A DNA stretch of 56,646 nucleotides. It comes from Enterococcus pseudoavium NBRC 100491. Its GTDB lineage: Bacteria; Bacillota; Bacilli; Lactobacillales; Enterococcaceae. This document shows, piece after piece, positions 9,447 to 18,187 of the stretch. A program made the translations under genes and the position numbers. The stretch covers positions 1 through 56,646 of the forward strand of contig NZ_BCQF01000019.1 in the NCBI RefSeq assembly GCF_001544295.1, written 5' to 3'. Position 1 is the first letter of the stretch, and every line of letters begins with the position of its first letter. The notes beneath the pieces were generated by a model. That model did no database searches, was not told where the DNA came from, and saw only the letters and a list, made by a program, of their open reading frames with translations.

Positions 9447-10229
9447 TTAGGATTTAGGGATCACCATCAGCCGTTCTTCCCCCATCGCATGCAGTGCGAT
9501 CGGCCGTTGATAAAAATCGTTCAATACTTGCTCCTGTAACAATTCGTTTCTTTTGCCTTGTTTAAATATTTTACCGTCACGAATCATCAAAACGTGGGTG
9601 AATTCTGGTAAAATCTCTTCGGTATGATGGGTCACATATAACAGGCTCGGCGCATCGGCAGTTTGTTTCAGCTTTTTGATGCGAGTTAAGAGTTCTTCAC
9701 GGGCGAATAAGTCTAACCCATTACAAGGTTCATCTAAAATCAGTAATTCGGGTTTTGCCATCAAGGCGCGGGCGATTAAGACCAGTTGCTTTTCCCCTTG
9801 AGACAAGACTTGATAGACTTTGCCGATCAGTTTTTCCCCACCCAAAGAAGACAGGATTTGGCAGGCTTCTGCCAATTCTGCTTCCGAGTAATTTTGATAA
9901 ATCCCGATACTAGCAAATTTTCCTGATAAGACAATATATTCTGCCCGCTCTTGGCGCAAAATTCGTTCCTGCAACGATTGACTCACCCAGCCGATTCGTT
10001 TCGTTAGATCCGGAATCGAGGTCCGCCCAAAAAGCTCACCTAAAACGGTCAATTTTCCGCTGGAAGGCCACAGATTGCCAGAAATCATATTTAGCATCAG
10101 ACTCTTACCCGCACCGTTTAAACCTAGAACAACCCAATCCTCCCCCGCTTGAATCCGCCAATTGAGGTCTTGGAGCAATACTGTTTGCTGGCGTATAAAC
10201 TGCACTTTTTCAAAAGCTAGAATTTCCAT
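9447..10229 (-). CDS. ylmA: ABC transporter ATP-binding protein, YlmA type
   Basis: A 260-residue single ABC ATPase. Walker A is GLNGAGKS (36-43), signature LSQGEKQ (about 142-148), Walker B LLILDEP (162-168), and the switch histidine lies in YVTHH (about 199). No permease or binding-protein gene is adjacent, as is usual for YlmA/ModF-like proteins, so it either serves a remote partner or has a non-transport role. GGAGAAG precedes the ATG. The gene is divergent from the AIM24 gene, about 100 bases apart. Confidence 0.85.
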   Translation of the reverse strand: MEILAFEKVQFIRQQTVLLQDLNWRIQAGEDWVVLGLNGAGKSLMLNMISGNLWPSSGKLTVLGELFGRTSIPDLTKRIGWVSQSLQERILRQERAEYIVLSGKFASIGIYQNYSEAELAEACQILSSLGGEKLIGKVYQVLSQGEKQLVLIARALMAKPELLILDEPCNGLDLFAREELLTRIKKLKQTADAPSLLYVTHHTEEILPEFTHVLMIRDGKIFKQGKRNELLQEQVLNDFYQRPIALHAMGEERLMVIPKS

Positions 10230-10292
10230 CGCTTCTCCTCCTTTTTTCCTTTTAATAATCTTATCAAAATCTTACCGTAAAGAAATCGAAAA

Positions 10293-10301
10293 TGATATAA
10301 T
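10293..10301 (+). promoter_or_regulatory. Extended -10 promoter of the AIM24 gene
   Basis: TGATATAAT, 31 bases before the ATG, with a weak -35 (TTACCG at 10272). Confidence 0.6.
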
Positions 10302-10332
10302 TTTAGCAACTATCCTTGAAAGGGGTTTTATT

Positions 10333-11028
10333 ATGAATTACGAATTGTCAGACAGTACCTTTGCACCAATTGCTAAAGTGACTTTAAAAAGAGACGAACA
10401 AATCCGGATCGAACCCGGTGCAATGGTCTATCAATTAGGTGAAATCGAATTAGAAGGACATATGAATACCAATGGAAAAAAAGGCTTAGGCGGAGCTTTA
10501 AGCGCGCTGGGTCGCTCGGTCACTAGCGGTGAAAGTTTCTTTGTCAGCACGGCTACGGCCCATTCCGATGGTGCCGTCATCGCCATTGCACCGGCTGTAC
10601 CAGGGAAAATTTTTGCTCTAGAGGTGGGGGCCGAACATTGGCGATTGAACACGGGCGCTTTTCTAGCCAGTGAAGAAACGGTCAATTACCAAATGAAACG
10701 GCAAAAACTTTCTGGGGCACTCTTAGGCGGCACCGGCGGATTATTTGTGATGGAAACTACCGGCAGCGGCCAAATTTTAGTCTCGGCCTTTGGTGATATT
10801 GAAAAAATCGAATTAGACGGTCAATCCCCTGTAATTATCGATAATCAACACGTGATTGCCTGGACTAGTTCATTAGATTATAATATTCGGGTTGCTTCTG
10901 GTACCTTTGGCTTCAAGACTGGTGAAGGCGTCGTCAATGAATTCCACGGTCGCGGAACAGTCTATATCCAAACCCGTAATCTTGAAAGTTTTGCCAACCA
11001 GATCGACACGTTCATTCCTAAATCTTAA
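10333..11028 (+). CDS. AIM24/TIGR00266 family protein
   Basis: A 231-residue protein of the AIM24 (TIGR00266) family, whose members fold into a tryptophan-RNA-binding attenuator-like beta barrel. Characteristic stretches are IRIEPGAMVYQ near the N terminus, the glycine-rich KKGLGGALSALGRSV, the central GTGGLFVMETTGSG, and the C-terminal tail IQTRNLESFANQI. The family's function in bacteria is not defined. The start is the ATG after GAAAGGGG; the longer open frame overlaps the divergent ABC gene and has no support. No signal peptide is seen. Confidence 0.9.
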   Translation: MNYELSDSTFAPIAKVTLKRDEQIRIEPGAMVYQLGEIELEGHMNTNGKKGLGGALSALGRSVTSGESFFVSTATAHSDGAVIAIAPAVPGKIFALEVGAEHWRLNTGAFLASEETVNYQMKRQKLSGALLGGTGGLFVMETTGSGQILVSAFGDIEKIELDGQSPVIIDNQHVIAWTSSLDYNIRVASGTFGFKTGEGVVNEFHGRGTVYIQTRNLESFANQIDTFIPKS

Positions 11029-11044
11029 AGATTCTTAGACAAGA

Positions 11045-11073
11045 TTGTAAGTCAGGGGAAGAACGGGTAAAAT
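11045..11073 (+). promoter_or_regulatory. Promoter of the flippase gene
   Basis: TTGTAA (11045-11050), 17-base spacer, TAAAAT (11068-11073), about 32 bases before the start. Confidence 0.5.
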
Positions 11074-11105
11074 ATGGAAGACACTGTTGCAGAAAGTTGG
11101 TTTAT

Positions 11106-12872
11106 ATGACTGAAGAAAATCAATACAAAGACGAGTTGCCCAAAACATCTTCACGGATGACCCGTTATCATAGCGAAGTAGCCAAACCGGCTAAAAATGT
11201 CCGGCAAAAGCAAACTCCGCCAGTGACAAATGCGGCCCCGCAAGCAGCTGCGGAACCTAAAAAACAAGCCAGCGCCCAAGAAAAAATGGTTCAAAGTACG
11301 GCTTGGCTGACGGTGGGAAATATTTTTTCTCGTTTATTAGGTGCTGTTTACGTCATTCCTTGGATTGCTTGGATGCAGCCCCACGGCTTAGAAGCCAATT
11401 ATTTATACACCAAAGGCTATAATGTCTATGCGCTGTTTCTCATGATCTCGACTGCCGGGATTCCCGCAGCAGTTGCTAAACAAACGGCCCGTTACAATTC
11501 CATGAATGAATACGGGTTAAGTAAAAAACTATTGTTCTACACGATGCGACTGATGACGATCGGTGGCGTGATTTTTGCGGCAATCATGTTTTTAGGTGCG
11601 CCCTACTTATCACAAGGAAATGCCGATCTCGTTCCGGTGATGCGTTCCTTGAGTGTCGTTTTGCTGATCTTCCCAGCGATGAGTGTGATCCGTGGCTTCT
11701 TCCAAGGGAACAACAACATGAAACCTTACGCGATTTCCCAGATCATTGAACAAATCGCTCGCGTTTGCTACATGCTGGCTTCGGCCTACATCATCATGCA
11801 AATGAACAACGGCAGCTATAAGACCGCCGTTGTTCATTCGACCTTTGCTGCGTTTATCGGGGTCGCCTTTGCGATGGCCGTTTTGTTAATCTCCTTGCTG
11901 AAAGAACGGACTGCATTTCGAGAGTTGATTAAAGAAAGTAACAATCAGATCAGTTTCTCTGGCCGCCAATTAGTCTTACAGATGATCCAACAGGCGATTC
12001 CGTTTATCATCGTCGGCAGTGCCATCAGTATTTTCAAATTGATCGATCAATATTCTTTTGAAAAAATCATGTCGATCGTGACCGATTACTCGGCTGCGAA
12101 AAACGCCGATTTATTCGCCTTGATCTCTGCTAACCCGGATAAATTGACGATGGTGGTGATTGCTCTAGGAACCGCCATGGCTACGGCTGGTTTACCGCTG
12201 ATTACTGAGCGCTTCACGAAAAATGATCAGGCCGGTTTAGCGAAATTAGTCAGCAATAATATCCAATTACTATTTTTTGTCATGATGCCGGCTACAGTCG
12301 GGATGATCGTTTTGGCTTATCCGCTGAATACCTTGTTCTATTGGCCAAATCCCCTTGGTGCTCAATTACTCGCCGCTTCTTGTGTGGTGGGAATCATGAT
12401 GGGCTTGTTCATGGTCAGCTCCACGATGCTGCAAGGTTTGGACGGTAACATGCAAGCTGTCTGGTTTTTAGCAGTCGGGATCTTCGTTAAGCTCGTCACA
12501 CAGTTTCCTTTGACGTTTTTATTCGAAGCCTATGGTCCTTTGATTGCGACCTTCGTAGGATTCTTAGTCGCCAATCTATTTTTACTGGACCGTATCCATG
12601 TCATCACGCGGTTCCCTTTGCGAGAAACCGTCGCAGCGATTGCAAAAGTTACCCTTATGTCACTCATTATGGGGCTAGTTGCTTGGGTTGCGAGATTCGG
12701 TAGCGAGCTGATTTTAAGCCCGGATTCAAAAGTTCAATCGATGATCATTATTTTGATCGTAGCAGCTTTGGGGGGCTTCACTTATGTCCTCATAGCCTTG
12801 AAGAGCCGAATGGCTGATAAATTATTAGGACCACGAGTAGATGGCATCCGCCGTCGTTTGCATATCCATTAA
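11106..12872 (+). CDS. MATE/MurJ-SpoVB-type polysaccharide flippase
   Basis: A 588-residue membrane protein of the SpoVB/MurJ-like group of the MOP exporter superfamily. A basic, low-complexity cytosolic N terminus (about 1-60, rich in A, K, P and Q) precedes about 14 transmembrane helices starting near TAWLTVGNIFSRLLGAVYV. The motif LSVVLLIFPAMSVIRGFFQG is typical of SpoVB-like proteins. It probably flips a lipid-linked cell-wall or polysaccharide precursor; whether that is lipid II cannot be decided here. The ATG at 11106 has only a weak ribosome site (GAAAGTTGG). The gene ends at a bidirectional terminator shared with prdX. Confidence 0.85.
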   Translation: MTEENQYKDELPKTSSRMTRYHSEVAKPAKNVRQKQTPPVTNAAPQAAAEPKKQASAQEKMVQSTAWLTVGNIFSRLLGAVYVIPWIAWMQPHGLEANYLYTKGYNVYALFLMISTAGIPAAVAKQTARYNSMNEYGLSKKLLFYTMRLMTIGGVIFAAIMFLGAPYLSQGNADLVPVMRSLSVVLLIFPAMSVIRGFFQGNNNMKPYAISQIIEQIARVCYMLASAYIIMQMNNGSYKTAVVHSTFAAFIGVAFAMAVLLISLLKERTAFRELIKESNNQISFSGRQLVLQMIQQAIPFIIVGSAISIFKLIDQYSFEKIMSIVTDYSAAKNADLFALISANPDKLTMVVIALGTAMATAGLPLITERFTKNDQAGLAKLVSNNIQLLFFVMMPATVGMIVLAYPLNTLFYWPNPLGAQLLAASCVVGIMMGLFMVSSTMLQGLDGNMQAVWFLAVGIFVKLVTQFPLTFLFEAYGPLIATFVGFLVANLFLLDRIHVITRFPLRETVAAIAKVTLMSLIMGLVAWVARFGSELILSPDSKVQSMIIILIVAALGGFTYVLIALKSRMADKLLGPRVDGIRRRLHIH

Positions 12873-12910
12873 AAAAACAGCGGGAAGCTTAGGCTTCCCG
12901 CTGTTTTTCT
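12871..12910. terminator. Bidirectional terminator
   Basis: ACAGCGGGAAGC / GCTTCCCGCTGT stem with loop TTAG, A-run left and T-run right. The loop holds the stop codon of the minus-strand prdX gene. Confidence 0.9.
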
Positions 12911-13395
12911 GGGATTGGTAGATAATGCGGTTCAATCCCTAATTTGGTTAAAAATCTTTGAAAGTCACTAAAGGCGATCACCAATGTGGCTGTGTTGGTA
13001 TTAGGATGAAAGCCAATTTTTTGTGTTCGATCAATTGCTTCATCGATAACCAGCGTGATCTGATGTTCTGTATCGTGGGGCAAGGCTAACGGTGTCACCG
13101 ATCCCTTCGTTAAGCCTAACAAATCAAACAATACTGCTTCAGAGGCAAAAGATAGATGTCTTTCATTCAACCCCTTTGCCAACGCCTTAATATCTAAACG
13201 CTTTTGTCCAGGACAAATCACAAAATAATACTTTTTACTCTTTTTCCCCTTCAGCAATAAATTCTTCACGTCACTGCCATCGATCGTAAAATCGATTTCG
13301 GCAACAGTAAAAACGGCCTGATGCTCTACTTTCTCATAAGGAATTGCCCAGTCAGCCAAAAGTTGATAGACTTCCTCTGCGGTCGCTTTTCCCAT
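12889..13395 (-). CDS. prdX: Prolyl-tRNA deacylase / YbaK-like editing protein
   Basis: A 168-residue free-standing aminoacyl-tRNA editing domain of the YbaK/ProX family. Family features are the conserved basic stretch KNLLLKGKKSKKYYFVICP (about 48-66) and the substrate-loop motif GLTKGSVTPLALPHD. The probable role is to hydrolyse mischarged Ala- or Cys-tRNA(Pro). It follows a small membrane-protein gene by 4 bases, so the two are co-transcribed. The stop codon sits in the loop of the shared terminator. Confidence 0.9.
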   Translation of the reverse strand: MGKATAEEVYQLLADWAIPYEKVEHQAVFTVAEIDFTIDGSDVKNLLLKGKKSKKYYFVICPGQKRLDIKALAKGLNERHLSFASEAVLFDLLGLTKGSVTPLALPHDTEHQITLVIDEAIDRTQKIGFHPNTNTATLVIAFSDFQRFLTKLGIEPHYLPIPEKQREA

Positions 13396-13399
13396 CTAC

Positions 13400-13858
13400 T
13401 TACCTACTTTCCTTCAGAAAATTCCGCCAAGTAATGATTGTTTTGTTGACATGATTCAACACTTCCAGCTCGAGTTTTTTCGTATCTGAAACGTCCTGTC
13501 CTTGAAAGGCCGCCAACTTTTCGTAATTCAGTTGTAGTAATTCAAAAATCGGCTGGTTCGCTTCAGAAGGGACCAAACTAGCCGCCTCCGCCTGAAGTTG
13601 TTGAATAACAAACGGTGTTGTTTCCTGAAAGTAGGCATAGCCGTACTTCTGCAAATTATTTTTATAGGATTGTAGCGTAGCCAGTGAGGCTGCTAAAACT
13701 GCTGGTCCGTCTGCGGTTCGTTCCGGCACTTGTACAATTTTTTGAGGTGGCTGTGGCTTTTTCTTACGGGTAATTGCCCAGCGTGTTACCAAAAAAGTCA
13801 CTAAACAAACCACTACGTTTGACAGTAAAACTGCCGGGTGTAAAAGATTTTCAATCAT
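13400..13858 (-). CDS. Hypothetical protein with one N-terminal membrane helix
   Basis: A 152-residue protein of unrecognised family. One hydrophobic segment (about residues 9-27, AVLLSNVVVCLVTFLVTRWA) is followed by a basic, proline-rich turn (RKKKPQPPQK) and a helical cytosolic domain of about 100 residues. The ATG at 13858 is chosen because GGAGG lies 9 bases upstream; the open frame extends to 13906 without a ribosome site and would overlap the promoter. A perfect -10 (TATAAT, minus strand, 13887-13892) lies 29 bases before this start. Co-transcribed with prdX. Confidence 0.6.
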   Translation of the reverse strand: MIENLLHPAVLLSNVVVCLVTFLVTRWAITRKKKPQPPQKIVQVPERTADGPAVLAASLATLQSYKNNLQKYGYAYFQETTPFVIQQLQAEAASLVPSEANQPIFELLQLNYEKLAAFQGQDVSDTKKLELEVLNHVNKTIITWRNFLKESR

Positions 13859-13896
13859 GACGTCACTTCCTCCAAGAGATGATACCATTATACCGG

Positions 13897-14325
13897 ACTC
13901 CTTCATCAGAAGGAATTCATTTTTCTAAAATCAGAAAAATGAGCTGATTTTCACTTCGCATACGATCTAATTAAACAGTTCTATTGTTTTGAGACTCAAA
14001 ATCATCGTCTGCGACTCCAACGCTTACTAACTGCTAAAAATTAGACTCGCAACTCCTTCATCAGAAGGAATTCATTTTTCTAAAATCAGAAAAATGATCC
14101 GATTTTCACTTCGCATACGATCTAATTAAACAGTTCTTTTGCTTAGAGACTCAAAATCATCGTCTGTGACTTCAATGTTTACTAACTGCTAAAAATTAGA
14201 CTCGCAACTCCTTCATCAGAAGGAATTCATTTTTCTAAAATCAGAAAAATGATCCGATTTTCACTTCGCATACGATCTAATTAAACATTCTTTTGTTTTG
14301 AGACTCAAGGATTTCCCACTGCGAC
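13897..14325. repeat. Three tandem 155-bp non-coding repeats
   Basis: Copy 1 is 13897-14051, copy 2 14052-14206, copy 3 14207-14325 (incomplete and diverged after its first 80 or so bases). Copies 1 and 2 differ at about 9 of 155 positions, mostly C/T changes. Each unit holds two small hairpins: CCTTC-ATCA-GAAGG, and TCATTTTTCT / AGAAAAATGA with a 6-base loop. On the minus strand each unit also contains a 14-codon open frame beginning MRSEN, without a ribosome site. The array lies between the DUF1015 terminator and the promoter of the 13400-13858 gene. No match elsewhere in the window. Confidence 0.95.
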
Positions 14326-14330
14326 TTAAA

Positions 14331-14376
14331 TAAAAAGGCCCTTCAAGTGCGTATTGCTTACACTTGAAGGGCCTTT
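14331..14376 (-). terminator. Terminator of the serC-serA-DUF1015 operon
   Basis: Perfect 13-bp stem GGCCCTTCAAGTG / CACTTGAAGGGCC with an 11-base loop; on the minus strand it is followed by TTTTTATTT. It ends at the edge of the 155-bp repeat array. Confidence 0.9.
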
Positions 14377-14386
14377 CTTTTCTGGT

Positions 14387-15613
14387 TTATTTTGTTTCTA
14401 AATCATGTAAGAACAAACCGCTCAATAATTTTGGTTCAAACCAAGTTGATTTCGGTGGCATGATTTTCTGGGCATCGGCGACATCCAATAAATCTGTCAT
14501 TTGGGTTGGGAACATCGAGAAGGCTAATTTCCATTCGCCGGAATCGACTAATTTTTCTAGCTCCTCGGTACCGCGAATCCCGCCGACAAAATCAATCCGT
14601 TGATCGGTACGAATGTCCTTGATCGCGAAAATATCTTCCAGCACATATTTTTGCAGCAAAGCCACATCGAGTTTCTCCACTGGATCATTGGGAACTTTCT
14701 CAGGCTTGATGCTCAAGGTATACCAAGCAGTGCCATCATATAATTGGCAATCACCGGCTTTAACTGGTTTTTTGACACCGGTTTTGGTCACTTGATAATT
14801 TTCAGCCAAGCGCGCCATAAAATCAACTGGCGGCTCCTCTTTCAACACCCGATTGTATTCCCAGATTGCTAATTCATCTTCTGGGAAAATAATCGACAAG
14901 AATTGTTCCGTCTCAGGATTTTCTGCACCGGCTTGCCGTTTTTCTAACCCAATTTTCACCGCTGATTCTGTTCGGTGATGGCCATCGGCGATGTACAACG
15001 CCTCCACCTCAGTAAATAAGGCAGCTAACTGTTCAATCGTAGCGCTTTGATCGATTACCCAAACACGATGGGTCACATCATGATAGCTGGTAAAATCATA
15101 AACCGGCTGGTGTGCTTGTTGCCAATCTTTGATGATGGTTTGTATTTCTGTCTGGGGACGATAGGTCAAGAAAATCGGACTAGTATTCGCATCGCAGGTC
15201 CGGATATGATTCATCCGATCGATTTCTTTTTCATGGCGTGTGAATTCATGTTTTTTGATTTTTTCATCAAGATAATCTTGGATCGAGGTACAAGCCACAA
15301 TCCCTGTCTGGCTACGCCCCTCCATTACCAATTCATACAAATAAAAATAGGCTTCAGTTTCTTTAAACAACCAACCTTTGGCTAAAAAATCTGCTAAATT
15401 TGCAGCAGCTTTTTGATAAACTTTTTCGTCATAAGGGGAAAGATCAGTCGGCAGATCAATTTCCGCTTTGTCGATGTGAAAATAACTATAAGGATTATCC
15501 GCTGCCAAGGCTTTGGCTTCTTGGGAATTCACCACATCGTAAGGGAGTGCCGCCACTTTGGCTGCCAAGTCTTCTGCCGGACGAATTCCTTTAAAAGGAT
15601 GCACTTGCACCAT
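14387..15613 (-). CDS. DUF1015 family protein of the serine operon
   Basis: A 408-residue DUF1015 protein (VHPFKGIRPAEDLAAKVAALPYDVV at the start, then the family motif ALYIADGHHRTESA near residue 205). The central IADGHH motif is the most conserved part of the family. Its start codon overlaps the serA stop codon (TAATG), so translation is coupled to serA. DUF1015 genes commonly sit with serC and serA in Firmicutes, but the reaction is not known; a link to serine metabolism is inferred from position. Confidence 0.9.
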   Translation of the reverse strand: MVQVHPFKGIRPAEDLAAKVAALPYDVVNSQEAKALAADNPYSYFHIDKAEIDLPTDLSPYDEKVYQKAAANLADFLAKGWLFKETEAYFYLYELVMEGRSQTGIVACTSIQDYLDEKIKKHEFTRHEKEIDRMNHIRTCDANTSPIFLTYRPQTEIQTIIKDWQQAHQPVYDFTSYHDVTHRVWVIDQSATIEQLAALFTEVEALYIADGHHRTESAVKIGLEKRQAGAENPETEQFLSIIFPEDELAIWEYNRVLKEEPPVDFMARLAENYQVTKTGVKKPVKAGDCQLYDGTAWYTLSIKPEKVPNDPVEKLDVALLQKYVLEDIFAIKDIRTDQRIDFVGGIRGTEELEKLVDSGEWKLAFSMFPTQMTDLLDVADAQKIMPPKSTWFEPKLLSGLFLHDLETK

Positions 15614-16800
15614 TAAAATTCACACTCCTCATTCCGCTTGATGGCCCGAACCCGAATAACTCCTTCTTTCTTACTCAACTGTTGGGTAATCGCAGCAATT
15701 TTAGCAGAATCCGTTTCTGAGACATCTACCAAAGTATAGGCATGCTCATCTTTCCCACGATTGACCATATTGTCGATATTGACCTCTAACGCGGCGATTT
15801 CTGAAGCAATCAAGCCTAACATATTCGGAATATTGCGATTGATGATAGTAATGCGATAAGGCGATTCGAAGGCCATTTCAACATTAGGAAAATTGACCGA
15901 ACGTTTGATCACACCTGTTTCCAGGAAACGTTTCAAGCCGCGAGCGGCCATTTTGGCACAATTGACTTCGGCTTCTTCAGTTGAAGCACCTAAATGCGGT
16001 AACACCGTGATTTTCTCATGATGCAACAGTTTCTCTTCCGCAAAATCGGTGGTAAAACCGGCGATCCGTTCTTCATTAATCGCCTTCACTACCGCATCCG
16101 TATCGACGATCTCGCCTCTGGCAAAGTTCATTAAATGAGCGGTCTGCTTCATTTGGCTCAATTCCTCTGCACCGATCAAATGACGGGTCTGTTCCGTCAA
16201 CGGCACATGAATGGTCACAAAATCGCAATTCGTCAAAACTTCCTTCAGATCCTTTGCGCGTTTGACCCGGCGTGAGATACTCCATGCCGTATCCACCGAA
16301 ACATACGGATCGTAACCGATCACTTCCATGCCTAAACGATAGGCATCGTTGGCTACCATCGCACCGATTGAACCGAGTCCAATCACCCCGAGCTTTTTCC
16401 CTTCTAATTCAGTTCCCGCAAATTGCGCCTTTTGCGCTTCCGCTTGTTCATCGACATTGGCTCCCTTTAACGTTTGGACCCATTCAATCCCTTGAACCAT
16501 TGGACGCACGGCCAAAATCAAACTACCAACCACCAATTCTTTCACGGCATTGGCGTTGGCTCCGGGTGTATTGAAAACTACAATGCCTTGCTCTGTACAT
16601 TGTTTAACCGGAATGTTGTTCGTCCCTGCGCCTGCCCGTGCAACCGCTAAAACTGATTGAGGAAATTCGTAATCATGCAGTTTTTGACTACGTAAGATAA
16701 TACCATCCGGTTCTTCGCTTTCATTGATACGATAATCTTCTTGATCAAAACGCGCCATGCCCTCTGGAGCAATCGCGTTGAAGGTTTTGATTTGGAACAT
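15613..16800 (-). CDS. serA: D-3-phosphoglycerate dehydrogenase
   Basis: A 395-residue enzyme for the first step of serine synthesis (3-phosphoglycerate to 3-phosphohydroxypyruvate, NAD-dependent). The nucleotide loop GLGSIG is at 141-146, the substrate arginine at R228 in FARGE, and the catalytic histidine at H269 in LPHLGAST. A C-terminal ACT domain (about 318-390) suggests serine feedback, as in the short ACT-bearing class. It starts directly after the serC stop codon and ends within the DUF1015 start codon. Confidence 0.95.
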   Translation of the reverse strand: MFQIKTFNAIAPEGMARFDQEDYRINESEEPDGIILRSQKLHDYEFPQSVLAVARAGAGTNNIPVKQCTEQGIVVFNTPGANANAVKELVVGSLILAVRPMVQGIEWVQTLKGANVDEQAEAQKAQFAGTELEGKKLGVIGLGSIGAMVANDAYRLGMEVIGYDPYVSVDTAWSISRRVKRAKDLKEVLTNCDFVTIHVPLTEQTRHLIGAEELSQMKQTAHLMNFARGEIVDTDAVVKAINEERIAGFTTDFAEEKLLHHEKITVLPHLGASTEEAEVNCAKMAARGLKRFLETGVIKRSVNFPNVEMAFESPYRITIINRNIPNMLGLIASEIAALEVNIDNMVNRGKDEHAYTLVDVSETDSAKIAAITQQLSKKEGVIRVRAIKRNEECEF

Positions 16801-17883
16801 CTAATTTCCTCCGTTCTCTTTTTCAAATTTTTCCATGAAAGTAACTAAAGCCTCGACCCCTTCTAACGGAAAAGCATTGTATAGACTGGCCCGCATACCA
16901 CCAACAGAACGGTGGCCTTTTAAGTTTTCAAAGCCTGCTGCTAAAGCTGCTTGATTGAAGGCTTTATCCAAGGCTTCATCACCGGTGACGAAAGGAATGT
17001 TAGTGATTGAACGACTCGCTTTTTCAACGGGACTACTAAATAGCTGTGATTTTTCAATCGCATCATATAATAATTGAGCTTTGGCTTGATCCTTAGCGGT
17101 AATTCCGGCCACACCACCTTGAGCTTTGACCCATTCAAAAACGAGCTTAGCGATATAGATCGCATAAGTCGGTGGAGTATTATACAATGAATTATTTTTG
17201 GCTTGTAACGCATAGTCCAACATTGGCGCAAAAATCGCTTCTTTGTTTAGTAAATCTTCCCGAATGATCACGACCGTAAGTCCTGCTGGGCCGATATTTT
17301 TTTGCGCCCCCGCGTAGATCACACCAAAATCTTCCACTTTATAATCATTGGCCAAAATATTTGAAGACATATCTGCTACGACGGGAACTTGACCAAAGTT
17401 TGGAATCTTGGAATAGGCAGTTCCTTCAATCGTGTTATTGGTCGTAATATGCACATAAGCAGCTGTTTGATCGACAGCTGTTGGAATTTCAGGGATATAG
17501 GTAAAGTTTTGGTCTTCGCTAGAGGCAATCACTTCAACCTCCACATCAGATAACGCTTTAGCGGCACTGATGGCTTTTTTCGACCATGAACCAGTATTCA
17601 CGTATAAGGCTTTTTTCCCCTGTGCCAAGTTCAAAGGAACCATCGTAAATTGCAAGCTCGCTCCGCCTTGTAAAAACAAGACTTTGTAATTATCAGGGAT
17701 CGCCATTAGTTCACGTAATAAGCTTTCTGCAGCTTGAATGATCTCTTCAAATAAGGAGGAACGGTGACTCAGCTCCATCACCGACATGCCGCTATTTTTG
17801 TAATCAAGCATTTCGGACTGTGCGATCTCCAGCACAGCTTTCGGTAATACTGCAGGTCCTGCGGAAAAATTGTAAATCGTCAT
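16801..17883 (-). CDS. serC: Phosphoserine aminotransferase
   Basis: A 360-residue PLP enzyme, second step of serine synthesis (phosphohydroxypyruvate + glutamate to phosphoserine). It begins [19 protein letters not shown] as in the family; the PLP lysine is K195 in [13 protein letters not shown]. It is first in the serC-serA-DUF1015 operon; no serB phosphatase gene is in the window. AAGGAGCG supports the ATG at 17883. An in-frame TTG at 17946 with the near-perfect ribosome site GGGAGGTG would add 21 residues ([21 protein letters not shown]), so a longer form is possible. Confidence 0.93.
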   Translation of the reverse strand: MTIYNFSAGPAVLPKAVLEIAQSEMLDYKNSGMSVMELSHRSSLFEEIIQAAESLLRELMAIPDNYKVLFLQGGASLQFTMVPLNLAQGKKALYVNTGSWSKKAISAAKALSDVEVEVIASSEDQNFTYIPEIPTAVDQTAAYVHITTNNTIEGTAYSKIPNFGQVPVVADMSSNILANDYKVEDFGVIYAGAQKNIGPAGLTVVIIREDLLNKEAIFAPMLDYALQAKNNSLYNTPPTYAIYIAKLVFEWVKAQGGVAGITAKDQAKAQLLYDAIEKSQLFSSPVEKASRSITNIPFVTGDEALDKAFNQAALAAGFENLKGHRSVGGMRASLYNAFPLEGVEALVTFMEKFEKENGGN

Positions 17884-18056
17884 ACTCATTCGCTCCTTCT
17901 TTATATTTGGCTGGACTTTTCTATAGAAAGCCAGCCCGATCTTCAAGCCAACACCTCCCTAGCTGTTAAACTGGTTTCAGCTGAACAGCTTCATTCACAG
18001 ATTGATTGTGAAAAAGAGAACTAGCATTTTCGCTTTAAGATGTGATGACAATTATA
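17884..18056 (-). promoter_or_regulatory. serC leader and promoter region
   Basis: On the minus strand a perfect -10 (TATAAT, plus coordinates 18051-18056) with a weak -35 starts a leader of about 165 bases. The leader holds TTCACA / TGTGAA around a 7-base loop (17994-18012), a second inverted repeat AGCTGTT / AACAGCT (17961-17990), and then GGGAGGTG before the alternative TTG start. No T-box sequence was seen. A serine-responsive attenuator is possible but not shown. Confidence 0.45.
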
Positions 18057-18159
18057 ACAGATGTTTGTAAATGATAAAAGACTAATTTTTAATTAATTGA
18101 CTTATAATTTGAAAAAGAATTAGAAATTTTCAGTTCTGCTTGCATACGCTTATCCTACA

Positions 18160-18187
18160 AAAAAACGTAGCTACATTTAGCTACGTT
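18160..18187 (-). terminator. Terminator of the marR gene
   Basis: AACGTAGCT / AGCTACGTT with a 6-base loop, then a T-run on the minus strand. The stop codon of the marR gene is inside the stem. Confidence 0.8.

Noticed and set aside
13897-14325. CRISPR array
   Set aside because: The repeats are contiguous 155-base units without spacers and there are no cas genes.
17884-18056. T-box or riboswitch before serC
   Set aside because: No T-box consensus or known aptamer core is visible; only short inverted repeats.
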